The position numbers and the translations under genes were made by a program. 64,000 nucleotides of DNA from DATKUK01 sp035530655 (GTDB lineage: Bacteria; Planctomycetota; Phycisphaerae; UBA1845; DATKUK01): the NCBI GenBank assembly GCA_035530655.1, contig DATKUK010000131.1, forward strand, positions 38,400-102,399. The letters run 5' to 3'. This document shows, piece by piece, positions 45,690 to 55,053 of this stretch. The notes under the pieces are model-generated. The model had not been told where the DNA came from. It did no database searches and saw nothing but the letters and a program-made list of their open reading frames with translations. The number at the start of each line of letters is the position of its first letter. The stretch's first letter is position 1.

Positions 45690-45956
45690 ATGAGTGCTAT
45701 GCAGCGAGGCGGGGGCGGCGGACGGCGGCCCACCCGCAAGCGGGCCAGGGGGCGAAGTCGGACCGTCTGCCGGTTTTGTCGTGAACACGTTCGCGAAGTA
45801 GACTATAAGGACTTAACGGCCTTGCAGCGGCTGCTGACCGCTCGGGGCAAGATCTACTCGCGTCAGCGAAGCGGCAACTGCGCCAAGCACCAGCGTTCGG
45901 CCAAACGCGCATTGAAACGCGCGCGTTTCCTGGCGCTGTTGCCGTACACGACGTAA
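45690..45956 (+). CDS. rpsR: 30S ribosomal protein S18
   Basis: An 88-residue bS18. Seen: VCRFCREHV, DYKDLTALQRLLT, GKIYSRQRSGNC and the basic C-terminus ALKRARFLALLPYT. The extra Cys pair suggests a zinc-binding form. An Arg/Gly-rich N-terminus precedes the fold. The ATG follows AAAGGGTTAG. Confidence 0.95.
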   Translation: MSAMQRGGGGGRRPTRKRARGRSRTVCRFCREHVREVDYKDLTALQRLLTARGKIYSRQRSGNCAKHQRSAKRALKRARFLALLPYTT

Positions 45957-45996
45957 GTCGGGCGAAGGTGCCGACAAACAACTGGAGAGCAATACG

Positions 45997-46527
45997 ATGA
46001 GGTTGTTGTTGCGCAAGGACGTACCGAGGCTGGGCCAGGTCGGGGATGTCGTCGACGTGGCTGCAGGATACGGTCGGAACTGTCTCGTCCCGATGGGCCT
46101 GGCTGTTGAGCCCAACGCCGCGAACCTGCGCGAGATCGAGGAAGAGAAGAAACGTGCCGCCCAAGAGCGCGCCCGACGGCTGCAGAATCTCAAGCAGGAG
46201 GCCGAGCGTCTGGCGGGAACGGAAGTCACCATCCCGGCTGCGGCCAACCCGGAGGGGCACCTCTACGGGTCGGTGACCGCGCGCGATATCGCCCGCGCAC
46301 TGATCAGCGAGGGGCATGCGGTCAACGCAGAGCAGGTCAAGCTCGAGCGCCCGATCCGGCAACTGGACACGGTTGCGGTACCGGTCGAGTTCGACGAAGA
46401 CATTCGGGTGGAGATCAAGGTCTGGGTCGTACCTGAAAAGACGGCAGGGACGCTGGAAGATGAGTCAGCCGCCACCGGGCAGCAGCCCGACGAGAAGGGA
46501 TCCGCAGAGCCCGCGGACCAGTCGTAG
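45997..46527 (+). CDS. rplI: 50S ribosomal protein L9
   Basis: A 176-residue bL9. Seen: MRLLLRKDVPRLGQVGDVV with AGYGRNCLVPMGLA, the long connecting helix with EEEKKRAAQERARRLQ, and a C-terminal lobe with GHLYGSVTARDI. A tail of about 30 residues overlaps the start of dnaB by 68 bases. ATG follows TGGAGAG. Confidence 0.95.
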   Translation: MRLLLRKDVPRLGQVGDVVDVAAGYGRNCLVPMGLAVEPNAANLREIEEEKKRAAQERARRLQNLKQEAERLAGTEVTIPAAANPEGHLYGSVTARDIARALISEGHAVNAEQVKLERPIRQLDTVAVPVEFDEDIRVEIKVWVVPEKTAGTLEDESAATGQQPDEKGSAEPADQS

Positions 46528-47896
46528 CGCCGAACGGGTTCCGCCACAGGACATCGACGCCGAACAGAGCCTGCTCGGCTCGATGCTGATCGAGCGGGAG
46601 GCGATCGGCGCGGTGCTGGAGATCATCCCTCGGCAGGATGCAGAGCGTTTCTACCGCGGCGACCACCAAGCCTTGTTTGCCGCACTGGTCGATCTGTACG
46701 ACCACAACGAACCGATCGACGTCCGTATCATCCTGGACGAGCTCCGCCGACGCGGGCAGTTGGAGGAGGTCGGCGGCGTCGACTACCTCACCGAGTTGGT
46801 CGAAAGCGTACCGTCGGCGGCCAACGCCGAGCACTACGCGCGGATCGTGCGTGATAAGTCGCTCCTGCGCGACCTCATACGATGCACCGATCAGATCAAC
46901 CGCGACGCGTACCAGGAACAGGACAACGTTCAGGAACTGCTCGACCAGGCCGAGCGACAGTTCTTCCAGGTGACCGAGCAGCGCATCCGCAGCCAGCCCG
47001 ACCCGATCCGAGACGCGCTGACCGAGACCTTTCAGCGAATCGAAGCCCGCGAAGGACACCTGCTTACCGGCCTGAGCACGGGGTTCCTGGAGCTGGACGA
47101 ACTGACCACCGGACTTCAGAACGGCGAGATGATCATCATCGCCGGGCGGCCGAGCATGGGCAAGACCGCCATCGGCTTGAATATCGCGGCCCATGTGGCG
47201 GCCGAGGAAGGCAAACCGGTGGCCTTCTTCTCGATGGAGATGAGCAAACAGCAGGTCGCCCAGCGAATCCTCTGCAGCCGGGGGCGAATCGATTCTCGCA
47301 AGCTGCGACGCGGGATGCTCGCGGAAGCCGAGATCCAAAAGCTGGGCATCCTTTGCGGCGAGCTGGCCGACGCGCCGCTGTTCATCGACGACACTCCCGG
47401 CATGACGGTGCTGGAACTGCGGGCCAAGGCCCGGCGGCTGGCTTTGCGCCACGCCATCTCAGCCGTCTTCGTCGACTACCTACAGTTGATGTATGTCCCG
47501 AGGGCCGAAAGTCGTCAGGTAGAGATCGCCGAGATCAGTCGGGGGCTCAAGGCCCTTGCCCGAGACCTGAACATCCCCGTCGTGGCGATGGCCCAGTTGA
47601 ATCGGTCACCCGAGGGGCGCGAGGGACACCGCCCTCGCATCAGCGACCTGCGCGAATCAGGAGCTATCGAGCAGGACGCCGACGTCGTGATGCTGCTGCA
47701 CCGCGACTGCTACTATCCCCCGCACAAGAACCCCGGCGTGGCCGAGGTGAACGTGGCCAAGCAGCGCAACGGACCTACCGGCACCATACCGTTGCACTTC
47801 GAGGAGGTCATTACGCGTTTCGACACCCTGGCGGTTGCGCCGGAACCCGATTACACCGTACCATCGGCCGAAGAATCGGCGGACGTGCCGTTCTAG
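46460..47896 (+). CDS. dnaB: Replicative DNA helicase
   Basis: A 478-residue DnaB, the hexameric helicase at the replication fork. Seen: PQDIDAEQSLLGSML, primase-interacting N-domain, GLSTGFLELDELTTGLQ, Walker A AGRPSMGKTA, and VFVDYLQLM. It ends with the usual ISDLRESGAIEQDADVV region and KQRNGPTG. The start is not certain: ATG 46460 lies inside rplI and would give a 68-base overlap; the preceding GGAAG is very close. Confidence 0.94.
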   Translation: MSQPPPGSSPTRRDPQSPRTSRSAERVPPQDIDAEQSLLGSMLIEREAIGAVLEIIPRQDAERFYRGDHQALFAALVDLYDHNEPIDVRIILDELRRRGQLEEVGGVDYLTELVESVPSAANAEHYARIVRDKSLLRDLIRCTDQINRDAYQEQDNVQELLDQAERQFFQVTEQRIRSQPDPIRDALTETFQRIEAREGHLLTGLSTGFLELDELTTGLQNGEMIIIAGRPSMGKTAIGLNIAAHVAAEEGKPVAFFSMEMSKQQVAQRILCSRGRIDSRKLRRGMLAEAEIQKLGILCGELADAPLFIDDTPGMTVLELRAKARRLALRHAISAVFVDYLQLMYVPRAESRQVEIAEISRGLKALARDLNIPVVAMAQLNRSPEGREGHRPRISDLRESGAIEQDADVVMLLHRDCYYPPHKNPGVAEVNVAKQRNGPTGTIPLHFEEVITRFDTLAVAPEPDYTVPSAEESADVPF

Positions 47897-47941
47897 CCGG
47901 CAAGGCAGGCCAGGGACACACGAGGCTGGAGACAGAACCAA

Positions 47942-48217
47942 ATGGCTCGACGTGACACATGGCCTACCTGGAAGATCATTGCCGTGATGCTCGGAGCCCT
48001 GGTCGTCGCGGTTGCACTGTGGCCATTGGGTGGGCTGGCAGACGCTCAGTCGCCGGTATCGGCTGACGCGATCTTCACACTGGGAACCATCCTGCGGATG
48101 TTCAGCCTGCTGGGAATGGGGGTGGCTTTGATCATGGGCGGCTGGCTGGGGTGGCGCTATTATCGGTCGATTCCGGCGTGGCGGCGTCGACGGGGCCTGC
48201 CGCCGCCGAGAAGGTAG
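47942..48217 (+). CDS. Small two-helix membrane protein
   Basis: A 91-residue protein with two hydrophobic segments (about 12-33 and 50-72) and a basic C-terminus RRRRGLPPPRR. No family recognised. It lies 45 bases after dnaB on the same strand and may share its transcript. Confidence 0.65.
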   Translation: MARRDTWPTWKIIAVMLGALVVAVALWPLGGLADAQSPVSADAIFTLGTILRMFSLLGMGVALIMGGWLGWRYYRSIPAWRRRRGLPPPRR

Positions 48218-48303
48218 GCCGCGAGCCGTCCGCGGCGCGAGCCGGCGCTTTGCCCACTCTTCGACCCGGTAGTCCAGACTGGCCGGCTGCGCTGCGTCGG
48301 AAC

Positions 48304-48486
48304 CTACCGACCCTGACTCTCGGTTGCTTCAGCTTGCGGCGGCAGCGACTCCGGCGGGTTGTGCTTGACGGGAATGACCAAGGCCTGCCCGCACCGGCTG
48401 CAACGGACTTTCTTGCCGCGGGCCGAATCGGGCACGCTGAGAATGGCACGACACTTCAGATTGGTGCAGACGATTGTGACGCTCAC
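48304..48486 (-). CDS. Small zinc-ribbon protein
   Basis: A 60-residue protein with two Cys pairs, CTNLKC and CSRCG, separated by about 15 residues, a small zinc ribbon related to the MJ0042-type Zn-finger common in planctomycetes. GTG at 48486 is taken as start because it begins just before the fold; a TTG at 48549 is possible. Tail is acidic and low-complexity. Confidence 0.55.
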   Translation of the reverse strand: MSVTIVCTNLKCRAILSVPDSARGKKVRCSRCGQALVIPVKHNPPESLPPQAEATESQGR

Positions 48487-48611
48487 ATAAACACCCACGC
48501 CTACGGGGCCTAACGAATTATCCCTCTTGCTATCGGCGCGCAGACTCAACGGGTTGACCTAAGTGCGCACACCTTATGCGCTTCGACGCTATCTATTTGT
48601 AAAAAAGAGAC

Positions 48612-49910
48612 TTACGCCGATTCTTTCCGCCGTCGAGTCTTCGACGCCAGAAGCGCCTGCTCCTGCCGAGCAACCTGTTCGGTGACCACGTAGGACGCTG
48701 GCGGCTTTTGATCCGGTAGCTGGTACATCGTCTCCAGCATCAGTTCCTCCATCACCGCTCGCAGCGCCCTGGCCCCCGTGTCGCGCTTCATGGCCCGTTC
48801 GGCAATCACTTGCAGGGCCTCCGGCTCAAACGAGAGTTGCGAACCCTCCAGTTCGAAGAACTTCTGATACTGCTTGACCAGCGCGTTCTTCGGTTCGGTG
48901 AGGATGCGCACCAACGCGTCGACGCTAAGCGGTTCAAGGGCGGAAATCACCGGCACGCGACCGACGAATTCAGGGATCATTCCGTAGGCAATCAGGTCCT
49001 CGGGCGTGGTCTGGTGAAGCACCTCGGCGAGTTCCTGGACCTCGTCCGTGGCCTCGGTCTCGCCGGCGAACCCGATATTCTGCCGCCCTATCCGTCGACG
49101 GATGATCTCGTCCAGCCCGACGAACGTGCCGCCACAGATGAACAGGATATGCGACGTGTCGATTTGTATGTACTGCTGTTCCGGATGCTTCCGCCCGCCC
49201 TGCGGCGGGATGTTGGCCACCGTGCCCTCGAGCATTTTGAGCAGCGCCTGCTGGACGCCCTCGCCCGAGACATCGCGTGTGATGCTGACGTTGAGCGTGG
49301 TCCGCCCGATTTTGTCGATCTCGTCGACGTAGACGATGCCTCGCTGGGCGGCCTCCAGATCGTAGTCGGCGTTTTGAAGCAGTCGCAGCAGGATGTTCTC
49401 TACATCCTCGCCGACATAGCCGGCCTCGGTAAGCGTCGTCGCGTCGCCGATGGCAAACGGCACGTTGAGCATCCGCGCCAACGTGCGGGCCAGCATGGTC
49501 TTGCCCACGCCGGTCGGCCCGATGAGCAGCACGTTGGACTTGTCGATCTCCACGTCGTCGCCCTCGGCCTCGTCCACGTGCGTGAGCCTCTTGTAATGAT
49601 TGTGCACGGCGACGGCCAACGTCTTCTTCGGCACATCCTGGCCGATGACGTACTGATCCAGAAACTCCTTGATCTGACGCGGCGAGGGAACCGAGGAGAA
49701 CAGCGGGCGCCCGGTCGATAGCTTCCGTCGCTCCTGCTTGATAATGTTGTGACACAAATCCACGCACGACGCGCAGATGAAAACGTCGTTCGGCCCCTCC
49801 ACCATCGGTCCGGCGTCTCGATGGCTCTTCCCGCAGAAACTGCAAACGCTCGGCCGACGGCCTCGCAGACTTGACCCGCCCCCGGATCCGCCCTTTGTCG
49901 AATTTGCCAT
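48612..49910 (-). CDS. clpX: ATP-dependent Clp protease ATP-binding subunit ClpX
   Basis: A 432-residue ClpX unfoldase. Seen: N-terminal C4 zinc domain (CSFCG and CASCVDLC), Walker A GPTGVGKTML, Walker B IVYVDEIDK, pore loop GYVG, and RDTGARALR in the small domain. It feeds proteins into ClpP, whose gene is not next to it. ATG follows GGAG. No hairpin terminator; a run of six Ts on its mRNA strand follows the stop. Confidence 0.97.
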   Translation of the reverse strand: MANSTKGGSGGGSSLRGRRPSVCSFCGKSHRDAGPMVEGPNDVFICASCVDLCHNIIKQERRKLSTGRPLFSSVPSPRQIKEFLDQYVIGQDVPKKTLAVAVHNHYKRLTHVDEAEGDDVEIDKSNVLLIGPTGVGKTMLARTLARMLNVPFAIGDATTLTEAGYVGEDVENILLRLLQNADYDLEAAQRGIVYVDEIDKIGRTTLNVSITRDVSGEGVQQALLKMLEGTVANIPPQGGRKHPEQQYIQIDTSHILFICGGTFVGLDEIIRRRIGRQNIGFAGETEATDEVQELAEVLHQTTPEDLIAYGMIPEFVGRVPVISALEPLSVDALVRILTEPKNALVKQYQKFFELEGSQLSFEPEALQVIAERAMKRDTGARALRAVMEELMLETMYQLPDQKPPASYVVTEQVARQEQALLASKTRRRKESA

Positions 49911-50009
49911 TCTGTCTTACTCCGCCCGCACTCGTTTCGTGCGGGCCGCCATCGGCTCAATAGTCTCTATCGACCGCAACCGAGCCCGTGGTTCACTGAA
50001 AAGCACCTC

Positions 50010-50432
50010 TCAACCCTCACCAGAGTTCGAGGCGACGGCCGCATCACCGCGGATTCCCGAGATCATCTGCGCTTTGAGGCGATCGAACTCCTCGTCACTG
50101 ATCTGCCCGGCGGCGTGGAGCTGCCTTAAATCGTGCAGCGTCCAGGGCTGCGCGATCTCTTGCGTCTGGTGCATTCTTCGTCGGTAATACCACACCAGCA
50201 ACCCCAGCGCGAGCACACCGGCCAGCAGCCCCGCCGTATAGAGCAGTATGTCGGACACAGCCGCTGTGGTCTCGACCCCGGCACCCGGCACCGCAATGGT
50301 CTCCTCGCCGGCGATACGGACGCCTGCCAATGCAATGGTACTCACCCCGAACAAGAGGTTCAACTTCGACCAGATGGTCGGGAATTGAGGTCCTTGGCAC
50401 CGCTCGCCCTGTCCGCAGTGGGGGCCGCGCAT
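50010..50432 (-). CDS. Membrane protein with SHOCT-like C-terminus
   Basis: About 140 residues. Two hydrophobic segments (LNLLFGVSTIALAGV and ILLYTAGLLAGVLALGLLVW), then a basic YYRRRM, and a C-terminal short two-helix stretch, LRQLHAAGQISDEEFDRLK, of SHOCT type. Such tails are common in small membrane proteins of unknown role. Start is uncertain: ATG 50432 is used because sequence further upstream lacks protein-like character. Confidence 0.55.
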   Translation of the reverse strand: MRGPHCGQGERCQGPQFPTIWSKLNLLFGVSTIALAGVRIAGEETIAVPGAGVETTAAVSDILLYTAGLLAGVLALGLLVWYYRRRMHQTQEIAQPWTLHDLRQLHAAGQISDEEFDRLKAQMISGIRGDAAVASNSGEG

Positions 50433-50627
50433 AGCCCCGTCGCGGTCACCCCGACGGGAAACCCACCCGGACGTTCGCCCCAACAGCATGAGAGCATCCA
50501 CCGACAGACCACTTGGCCCCCCTGTCAACCTTCGGGAGAGGCGCGAGAGGCCCGCTTGTCCGCCTTCGCCGGTGGGCAAGCGAGTCGTTGTTGCGTAGCG
50601 TCTTACGGGCGGCGTGCTAACGCGGGA

Positions 50628-52511
50628 TCAGAGATCGGCGAACCGATCCCACGCCTGGCCGGTAAGCCCCTCGAGCGTGACCGCGACGACCCAGGGATGA
50701 TAGTCGCAGCCGACCGAGCGAGGCTCGGCCGTCTTCAGGTCCGGCTGAATGAGCAGCCCGTCAGAGGGGCAGAAGCGTTCGCAAAGCCATCCGGGCTTGC
50801 CCCAACCGAAATCCTCGGACTCGCGGCAGACGCAGCAGCATCCGTAGCCCACCGCGTCGCGCGTACGTTCGAGGTAGTAGTCGTCCTGCACGTGGTCATG
50901 AAGATACAGCACCTGGTCCAGCGCGTTGAGGTGCATTGGGTGGATGTGCGGGTTGTGCGCCGAGGTGACCGATCCGCCGCACGATGCCCAGTCGGCCTCA
51001 TCCAGCGGCGGGATGATCGGCCGCGTGTTGTAGTAGTAGCGCCACGTCATCTCAAAGTCGGCGCTGTCGCGCAGCATCTCGATAAAGCGTGCATCGCCTG
51101 TGGCCTCATGAAGCAGCGGAAGCGTGTGAAGCAGGGCCAGATTGCCCTCTTCGTCGGCTGCATTGTGGGTATCCATGGGCGTGCCGCAAGGGCTCAGTGT
51201 CGCCACCTCCTGGTGATAGGCAAGAGCGGCTCTGATGGCCGCATCGAGATAGCGGGTCTGGCCGGTGATCCGATGCATCCAGGCTAGCGCCGCGGCAAAC
51301 CAGCAACCCGCAAAGCCAACCTGGCTAAACGGACGGCCGTCCTCGATGGCGAACGACACGGGGAAACGACCGTCACCAAGCTGCCGTGGAACGATCCTGT
51401 CGAGCACGGCCTGTGCCGCGGCACCCCAATCGTCCGCGCGACTCGGAACCAGCCGCGACGATTTCAGCAGGTAATAGCAGGCATGGCCTTGGTTGTAGGC
51501 GTAGTGGGCCTCAGGCGAAATGTATGTCCACCAACCCCTGCAATGAAAGCCGTCCGTATCCTGACAGTCCCAGAACAAGCCCGAGTCGGGGTTTATGCTG
51601 CGGCAGATTCGGTCGAGCCGGTCGATGGCGTACGCGGCGAGTTCCTTGCGTAGATACCTGTTCTGGGTGGCCAGGAAGGGGTATGCGACCATCGCCCCGC
51701 CGGTCCAGCCGATTTCGGGGACCGTCCTGCCGAAACGGTGGTCGGTGATCTTGAAGAGTTCTCCACCGGTCTGTTGAGCATATTGGGCGCGAGCCGGCAG
51801 GAGGATGTCGCGCACGATGGCGTCGGCCAGCAGGCGGACCGTGCTGTGCGGGCCTTCGCCGCGCAACGCATCGTCGTGGTAGCGGTTGTAGAGGAACCGG
51901 ATGACCTCGGCGTGCCCGCGACGATCCGCACGGTCGGACTGAAAGAAATGGCCCGCCAGCTCGAGCGCACCGTCCAGGCGAACGTACCCGCGGTAGCCCG
52001 GTGCGGCTGTACTGTCGTGAACGAACTGAACCGGCTCGACGACGTGGCCGACTGAGATACCGATCCCGCGCTTCTTGCAGACTCGCAGGCCGTTGCCCAC
52101 ATCCCGCGTGTAAGGCGGCACGGCCAGCGCACGCATGCCCTCACGGCCAAACAGAAAGACTACCGGTGCGGTCGCCCGGTCGGCTCGAATGCCCCAGAAC
52201 GGGTTCTTGAGGTTGGGCGGCGTCAGGTCGAGATCGTCGGTGAGTTGTGGATAGCCGGGCCCGGTGTCCTCGGGGCGGTTGTAGCCCAGCAGAAAGCCGG
52301 GCACGAACGGGAACGGATCGGACATTTCCGGCTGAAGCCACAGCGTCACGACGGCGTCACCCCGGCCTTCAATGGATAGCTTCAGGTCGTTGCCCGAGAC
52401 CTCCAGTCTGGCTGATAGCCCCCACGCCGACGCGACCCCACCTTCGAAGGCCACGTGCTTTTCGAACGACCCGGGACGAAGAACGGATAACGCAAAGCCG
52501 CGGTAGTCCAT
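50628..52511 (-). CDS. Six-hairpin ((alpha/alpha)6) glycosidase-like protein
   Basis: A 627-residue protein. The first 200 residues are beta-sandwich-like; the remaining 400 have the alternating Trp/His/Tyr-rich helices of an (alpha/alpha)6 six-hairpin glycosidase fold, e.g. EIGWTGGAMVAYPFL, GWWTYISPEAHYAYN, GFAGCWFAAALAWM, NPHIHPMHLNALDQ. No defined GH family was assigned and catalytic acids are not identified. No signal peptide. ATG follows GGAG. It is 51 bases from the GH78-like gene and probably in one operon with it. Confidence 0.7.
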   Translation of the reverse strand: MDYRGFALSVLRPGSFEKHVAFEGGVASAWGLSARLEVSGNDLKLSIEGRGDAVVTLWLQPEMSDPFPFVPGFLLGYNRPEDTGPGYPQLTDDLDLTPPNLKNPFWGIRADRATAPVVFLFGREGMRALAVPPYTRDVGNGLRVCKKRGIGISVGHVVEPVQFVHDSTAAPGYRGYVRLDGALELAGHFFQSDRADRRGHAEVIRFLYNRYHDDALRGEGPHSTVRLLADAIVRDILLPARAQYAQQTGGELFKITDHRFGRTVPEIGWTGGAMVAYPFLATQNRYLRKELAAYAIDRLDRICRSINPDSGLFWDCQDTDGFHCRGWWTYISPEAHYAYNQGHACYYLLKSSRLVPSRADDWGAAAQAVLDRIVPRQLGDGRFPVSFAIEDGRPFSQVGFAGCWFAAALAWMHRITGQTRYLDAAIRAALAYHQEVATLSPCGTPMDTHNAADEEGNLALLHTLPLLHEATGDARFIEMLRDSADFEMTWRYYYNTRPIIPPLDEADWASCGGSVTSAHNPHIHPMHLNALDQVLYLHDHVQDDYYLERTRDAVGYGCCCVCRESEDFGWGKPGWLCERFCPSDGLLIQPDLKTAEPRSVGCDYHPWVVAVTLEGLTGQAWDRFADL

Positions 52512-52561
52512 CAGTCTGCTCCGTTGACGTCCCCTTCATGGAGTGGAAACAACGTCGGAAG

Positions 52562-54964
52562 CTATGACCGGCCGGAGGACGTCTTGACCAGCCACTCTCG
52601 CCGTCCGGTGACCGTGTCTGGCCGCCGTCCCGGCAGCGTCACGTGGGCCGAGATGCCCTTCGGCAGCGACAGAGACACAGCCACCTCACCGTCGCTTCGC
52701 TGCCACGTGGAGCGCACCAACCCCTGCGGGGTCGGCACGACGGCGCGAGCGCGGGTTACCTCGGGCACGTCGAGCAGCGGCGCGAACTGCACCTTTCGCC
52801 AGGCCACGTCGGCCTGGACGATACCTCCGATCGTGCCCGTCAGGTGATAGATCGGGTGGGCCGCCCAGGCATGCGAAGCGGTGGACTGCCCGATCCGGCC
52901 GGTGAACATCTCCCACGTGCCCCCATAGGGGATCATCGGCTCCCAGTTCCGCCGGATGTGCTCGACCACCTGGCGTGCGTAGCCCAGCCGGCGCATGGCA
53001 TCGTACACATACGTCACCCAATAGCTCGATGGCAGCGGGCCGGGAATTCGTTTCCCTTCCAGGTAAGGCAGCAGACGCCGGCGGACCATGGCAGCGTGGT
53101 GTCCGGTTTGCAAACCACACAGAATGGCCAGCGTCTGGTTGTGGATTGAATGAACGTTAACCGGCTTGCCGTCCGGCGTGAGTCCGTCGCCGAACAAGCC
53201 CTTCCTGCGGTCGAACAGCCTGGCCACCACGCGCCGTTTGTGCTGGCGGCCCAGTGACGTGAGGCGCCGGCGTTCCGCCGGCATACGGGCGATCCCGGCC
53301 AGGGCTGCGAGCCGATCCAGCATGTGCACGTACCACAAGTTCAACAGGGTCGGCGTGCCTTCCTTGTGGATGTCGCACCAGTCGAGAAACAGCCAATAGC
53401 GATCGTCGTAGTGCAGCAGGCCATTGCGCCCGAGACCCTCGCCCGTAAAGTAGCCCAGCACCCGCTGGATGCGCGGCCACTGCTCGACGAAGAGCGACAC
53501 GTCGCCCGTCTGGTAGTAGTAGTCCCAGATGGTCAGCACCCAGATGATGGAGAAATCCGGCAGGATGCAGTGGTGGGCCTTGGTGGGGGCGTGGCCGTAG
53601 GTGAGCCCGTTGGGCACCTCCTGCACGGCGATCGAGCGAATGCCGCGGACCAGCAGGCGTGTGTCGCCGCTGATGTGGAAGGTATTCTGCGCCTGCACGC
53701 GGGCATCGCCCCACCACTGGGCCTGCTCTCGCCAGGGGGTGTCTACGTATGCGTCCAGCGAACAGACCCGTTGCGTGTCGACACAAATGCGGTAGATGTC
53801 GTTGATCGTCTGACCGTCGGTCTCGAAGCCTCCTTTGACGGCAAACGGATAGATGGTCTGGCGCAAAGCAAGCTTCAACCGAATCGGCCGGCGCGTACCT
53901 CGTGCGATGGCGACCACGTAGCGATGCCCGAGCATCTGGAAGAACTCGTGCACCGTCTTGCCCTTCCGCAGGCGCAGCCGGCAGGACAGCGACGTTTCGC
54001 AGCTTCGCTCCTTGACAGCCAGCACCGGCGAGCCGTCGTCGTTGAGGGCCTCGCAGCAGAACAAGTCGACGATCTCGCCACCGGCGGCGCCGGTCGCCTC
54101 CACGATGAGATTGCCAATACCTGGCTTGCCGAGGTCCATACTGACGGCAGAGAGTCGACCGGGCCCCGTCCCGGGCAGCGTGATGGCCAGACCATTCCGT
54201 CCGGCGCGGCCGGGCGGCGCGGCTTTCCAGCGTAAGCGCGGATTCTCTTCACGCAGTCCGTCGGTGATATTGGGCCAATCTTCGAAGCCCTTCCCGCAGC
54301 GACCGACGGCGGCGGTGCACGTCCGCTGGTAGCTCAGCAAGTCGCTGGTGAGATGGGGTATGCCTCGCGGCTCGACGTCGGCCCAGGGCATGGCGCCGAA
54401 GGCGCGACCGGCGCCGGAGGTCTGCCAGCCAACGGGCGGGCGAGCCGATCGTATCCACGACTGATCGTCCAGGCGGGCATCCACGTGCTCCTGGAAATTG
54501 GTTTGCCGGCTGAGAGGTGCGGCGTCGCGGCGATAAGCAGGCGAGACGCGCATGAGCCAGCCCGGTCCGCTGAGAACCGTGGTGCCTTTCCATTGTCCCG
54601 CGCACAGCAAGCCCGCGGCTGACTGATGCACATACTGATACGTGCTGACGCCCCCGTTGTAGACGCGGACGCTGATCCAGTTGTGCCCTCGCCGCAGATG
54701 CGGCGTCAGGTCGAGCTGATCGAAGGGCCAGTGATGCTGATAGCCGCGGGCCGGGCCGCGCGCGACGTACCGACCGTTCACGTAGAGCATGTAGCACTGG
54801 TCGGCGGTGATGTAGAACGGCGCCCGCTTGGGGACACTTCTCAGCGAAAAGTCATAGCGAAACTCAGCGTGCACGTTGTGCGGATGGTGGGCCCCGCCGA
54901 CCACGTCCGGGCCGTAACTGGGCCAGATCCATCTCGCGCGACGCAAAGGGTGATTGGCATTCAC
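52562..54964 (-). CDS. GH78-like alpha-L-rhamnosidase
   Basis: An 800-residue GH78-type enzyme. It starts with an N-terminal beta domain (RWIWPSYG, ITADQCYMLYVNG, YNGGVSTYQYV), then a second beta module, and from about 390 the (alpha/alpha)6 barrel with VDTPWREQAQWWGDA, the position where GH78 holds acidic active-site residues, and YDDRYWLFLDWCD. It ends with a small beta sandwich. Release of L-rhamnose or a related sugar from polysaccharide is inferred. No secretion signal. ATG follows AAGGAG. Neighbours are glycosidase and isomerase genes. Confidence 0.82.
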   Translation of the reverse strand: MNANHPLRRARWIWPSYGPDVVGGAHHPHNVHAEFRYDFSLRSVPKRAPFYITADQCYMLYVNGRYVARGPARGYQHHWPFDQLDLTPHLRRGHNWISVRVYNGGVSTYQYVHQSAAGLLCAGQWKGTTVLSGPGWLMRVSPAYRRDAAPLSRQTNFQEHVDARLDDQSWIRSARPPVGWQTSGAGRAFGAMPWADVEPRGIPHLTSDLLSYQRTCTAAVGRCGKGFEDWPNITDGLREENPRLRWKAAPPGRAGRNGLAITLPGTGPGRLSAVSMDLGKPGIGNLIVEATGAAGGEIVDLFCCEALNDDGSPVLAVKERSCETSLSCRLRLRKGKTVHEFFQMLGHRYVVAIARGTRRPIRLKLALRQTIYPFAVKGGFETDGQTINDIYRICVDTQRVCSLDAYVDTPWREQAQWWGDARVQAQNTFHISGDTRLLVRGIRSIAVQEVPNGLTYGHAPTKAHHCILPDFSIIWVLTIWDYYYQTGDVSLFVEQWPRIQRVLGYFTGEGLGRNGLLHYDDRYWLFLDWCDIHKEGTPTLLNLWYVHMLDRLAALAGIARMPAERRRLTSLGRQHKRRVVARLFDRRKGLFGDGLTPDGKPVNVHSIHNQTLAILCGLQTGHHAAMVRRRLLPYLEGKRIPGPLPSSYWVTYVYDAMRRLGYARQVVEHIRRNWEPMIPYGGTWEMFTGRIGQSTASHAWAAHPIYHLTGTIGGIVQADVAWRKVQFAPLLDVPEVTRARAVVPTPQGLVRSTWQRSDGEVAVSLSLPKGISAHVTLPGRRPDTVTGRREWLVKTSSGRS

Positions 54965-55053
54965 AGGCTGTTCTCCTTACTTGGCCAGTGGATGACGCAG
55001 ACGTGAATTTGCGCAGCGGCAGACTGGCGCATGTCGATTCAGGTCCGCCGCGG

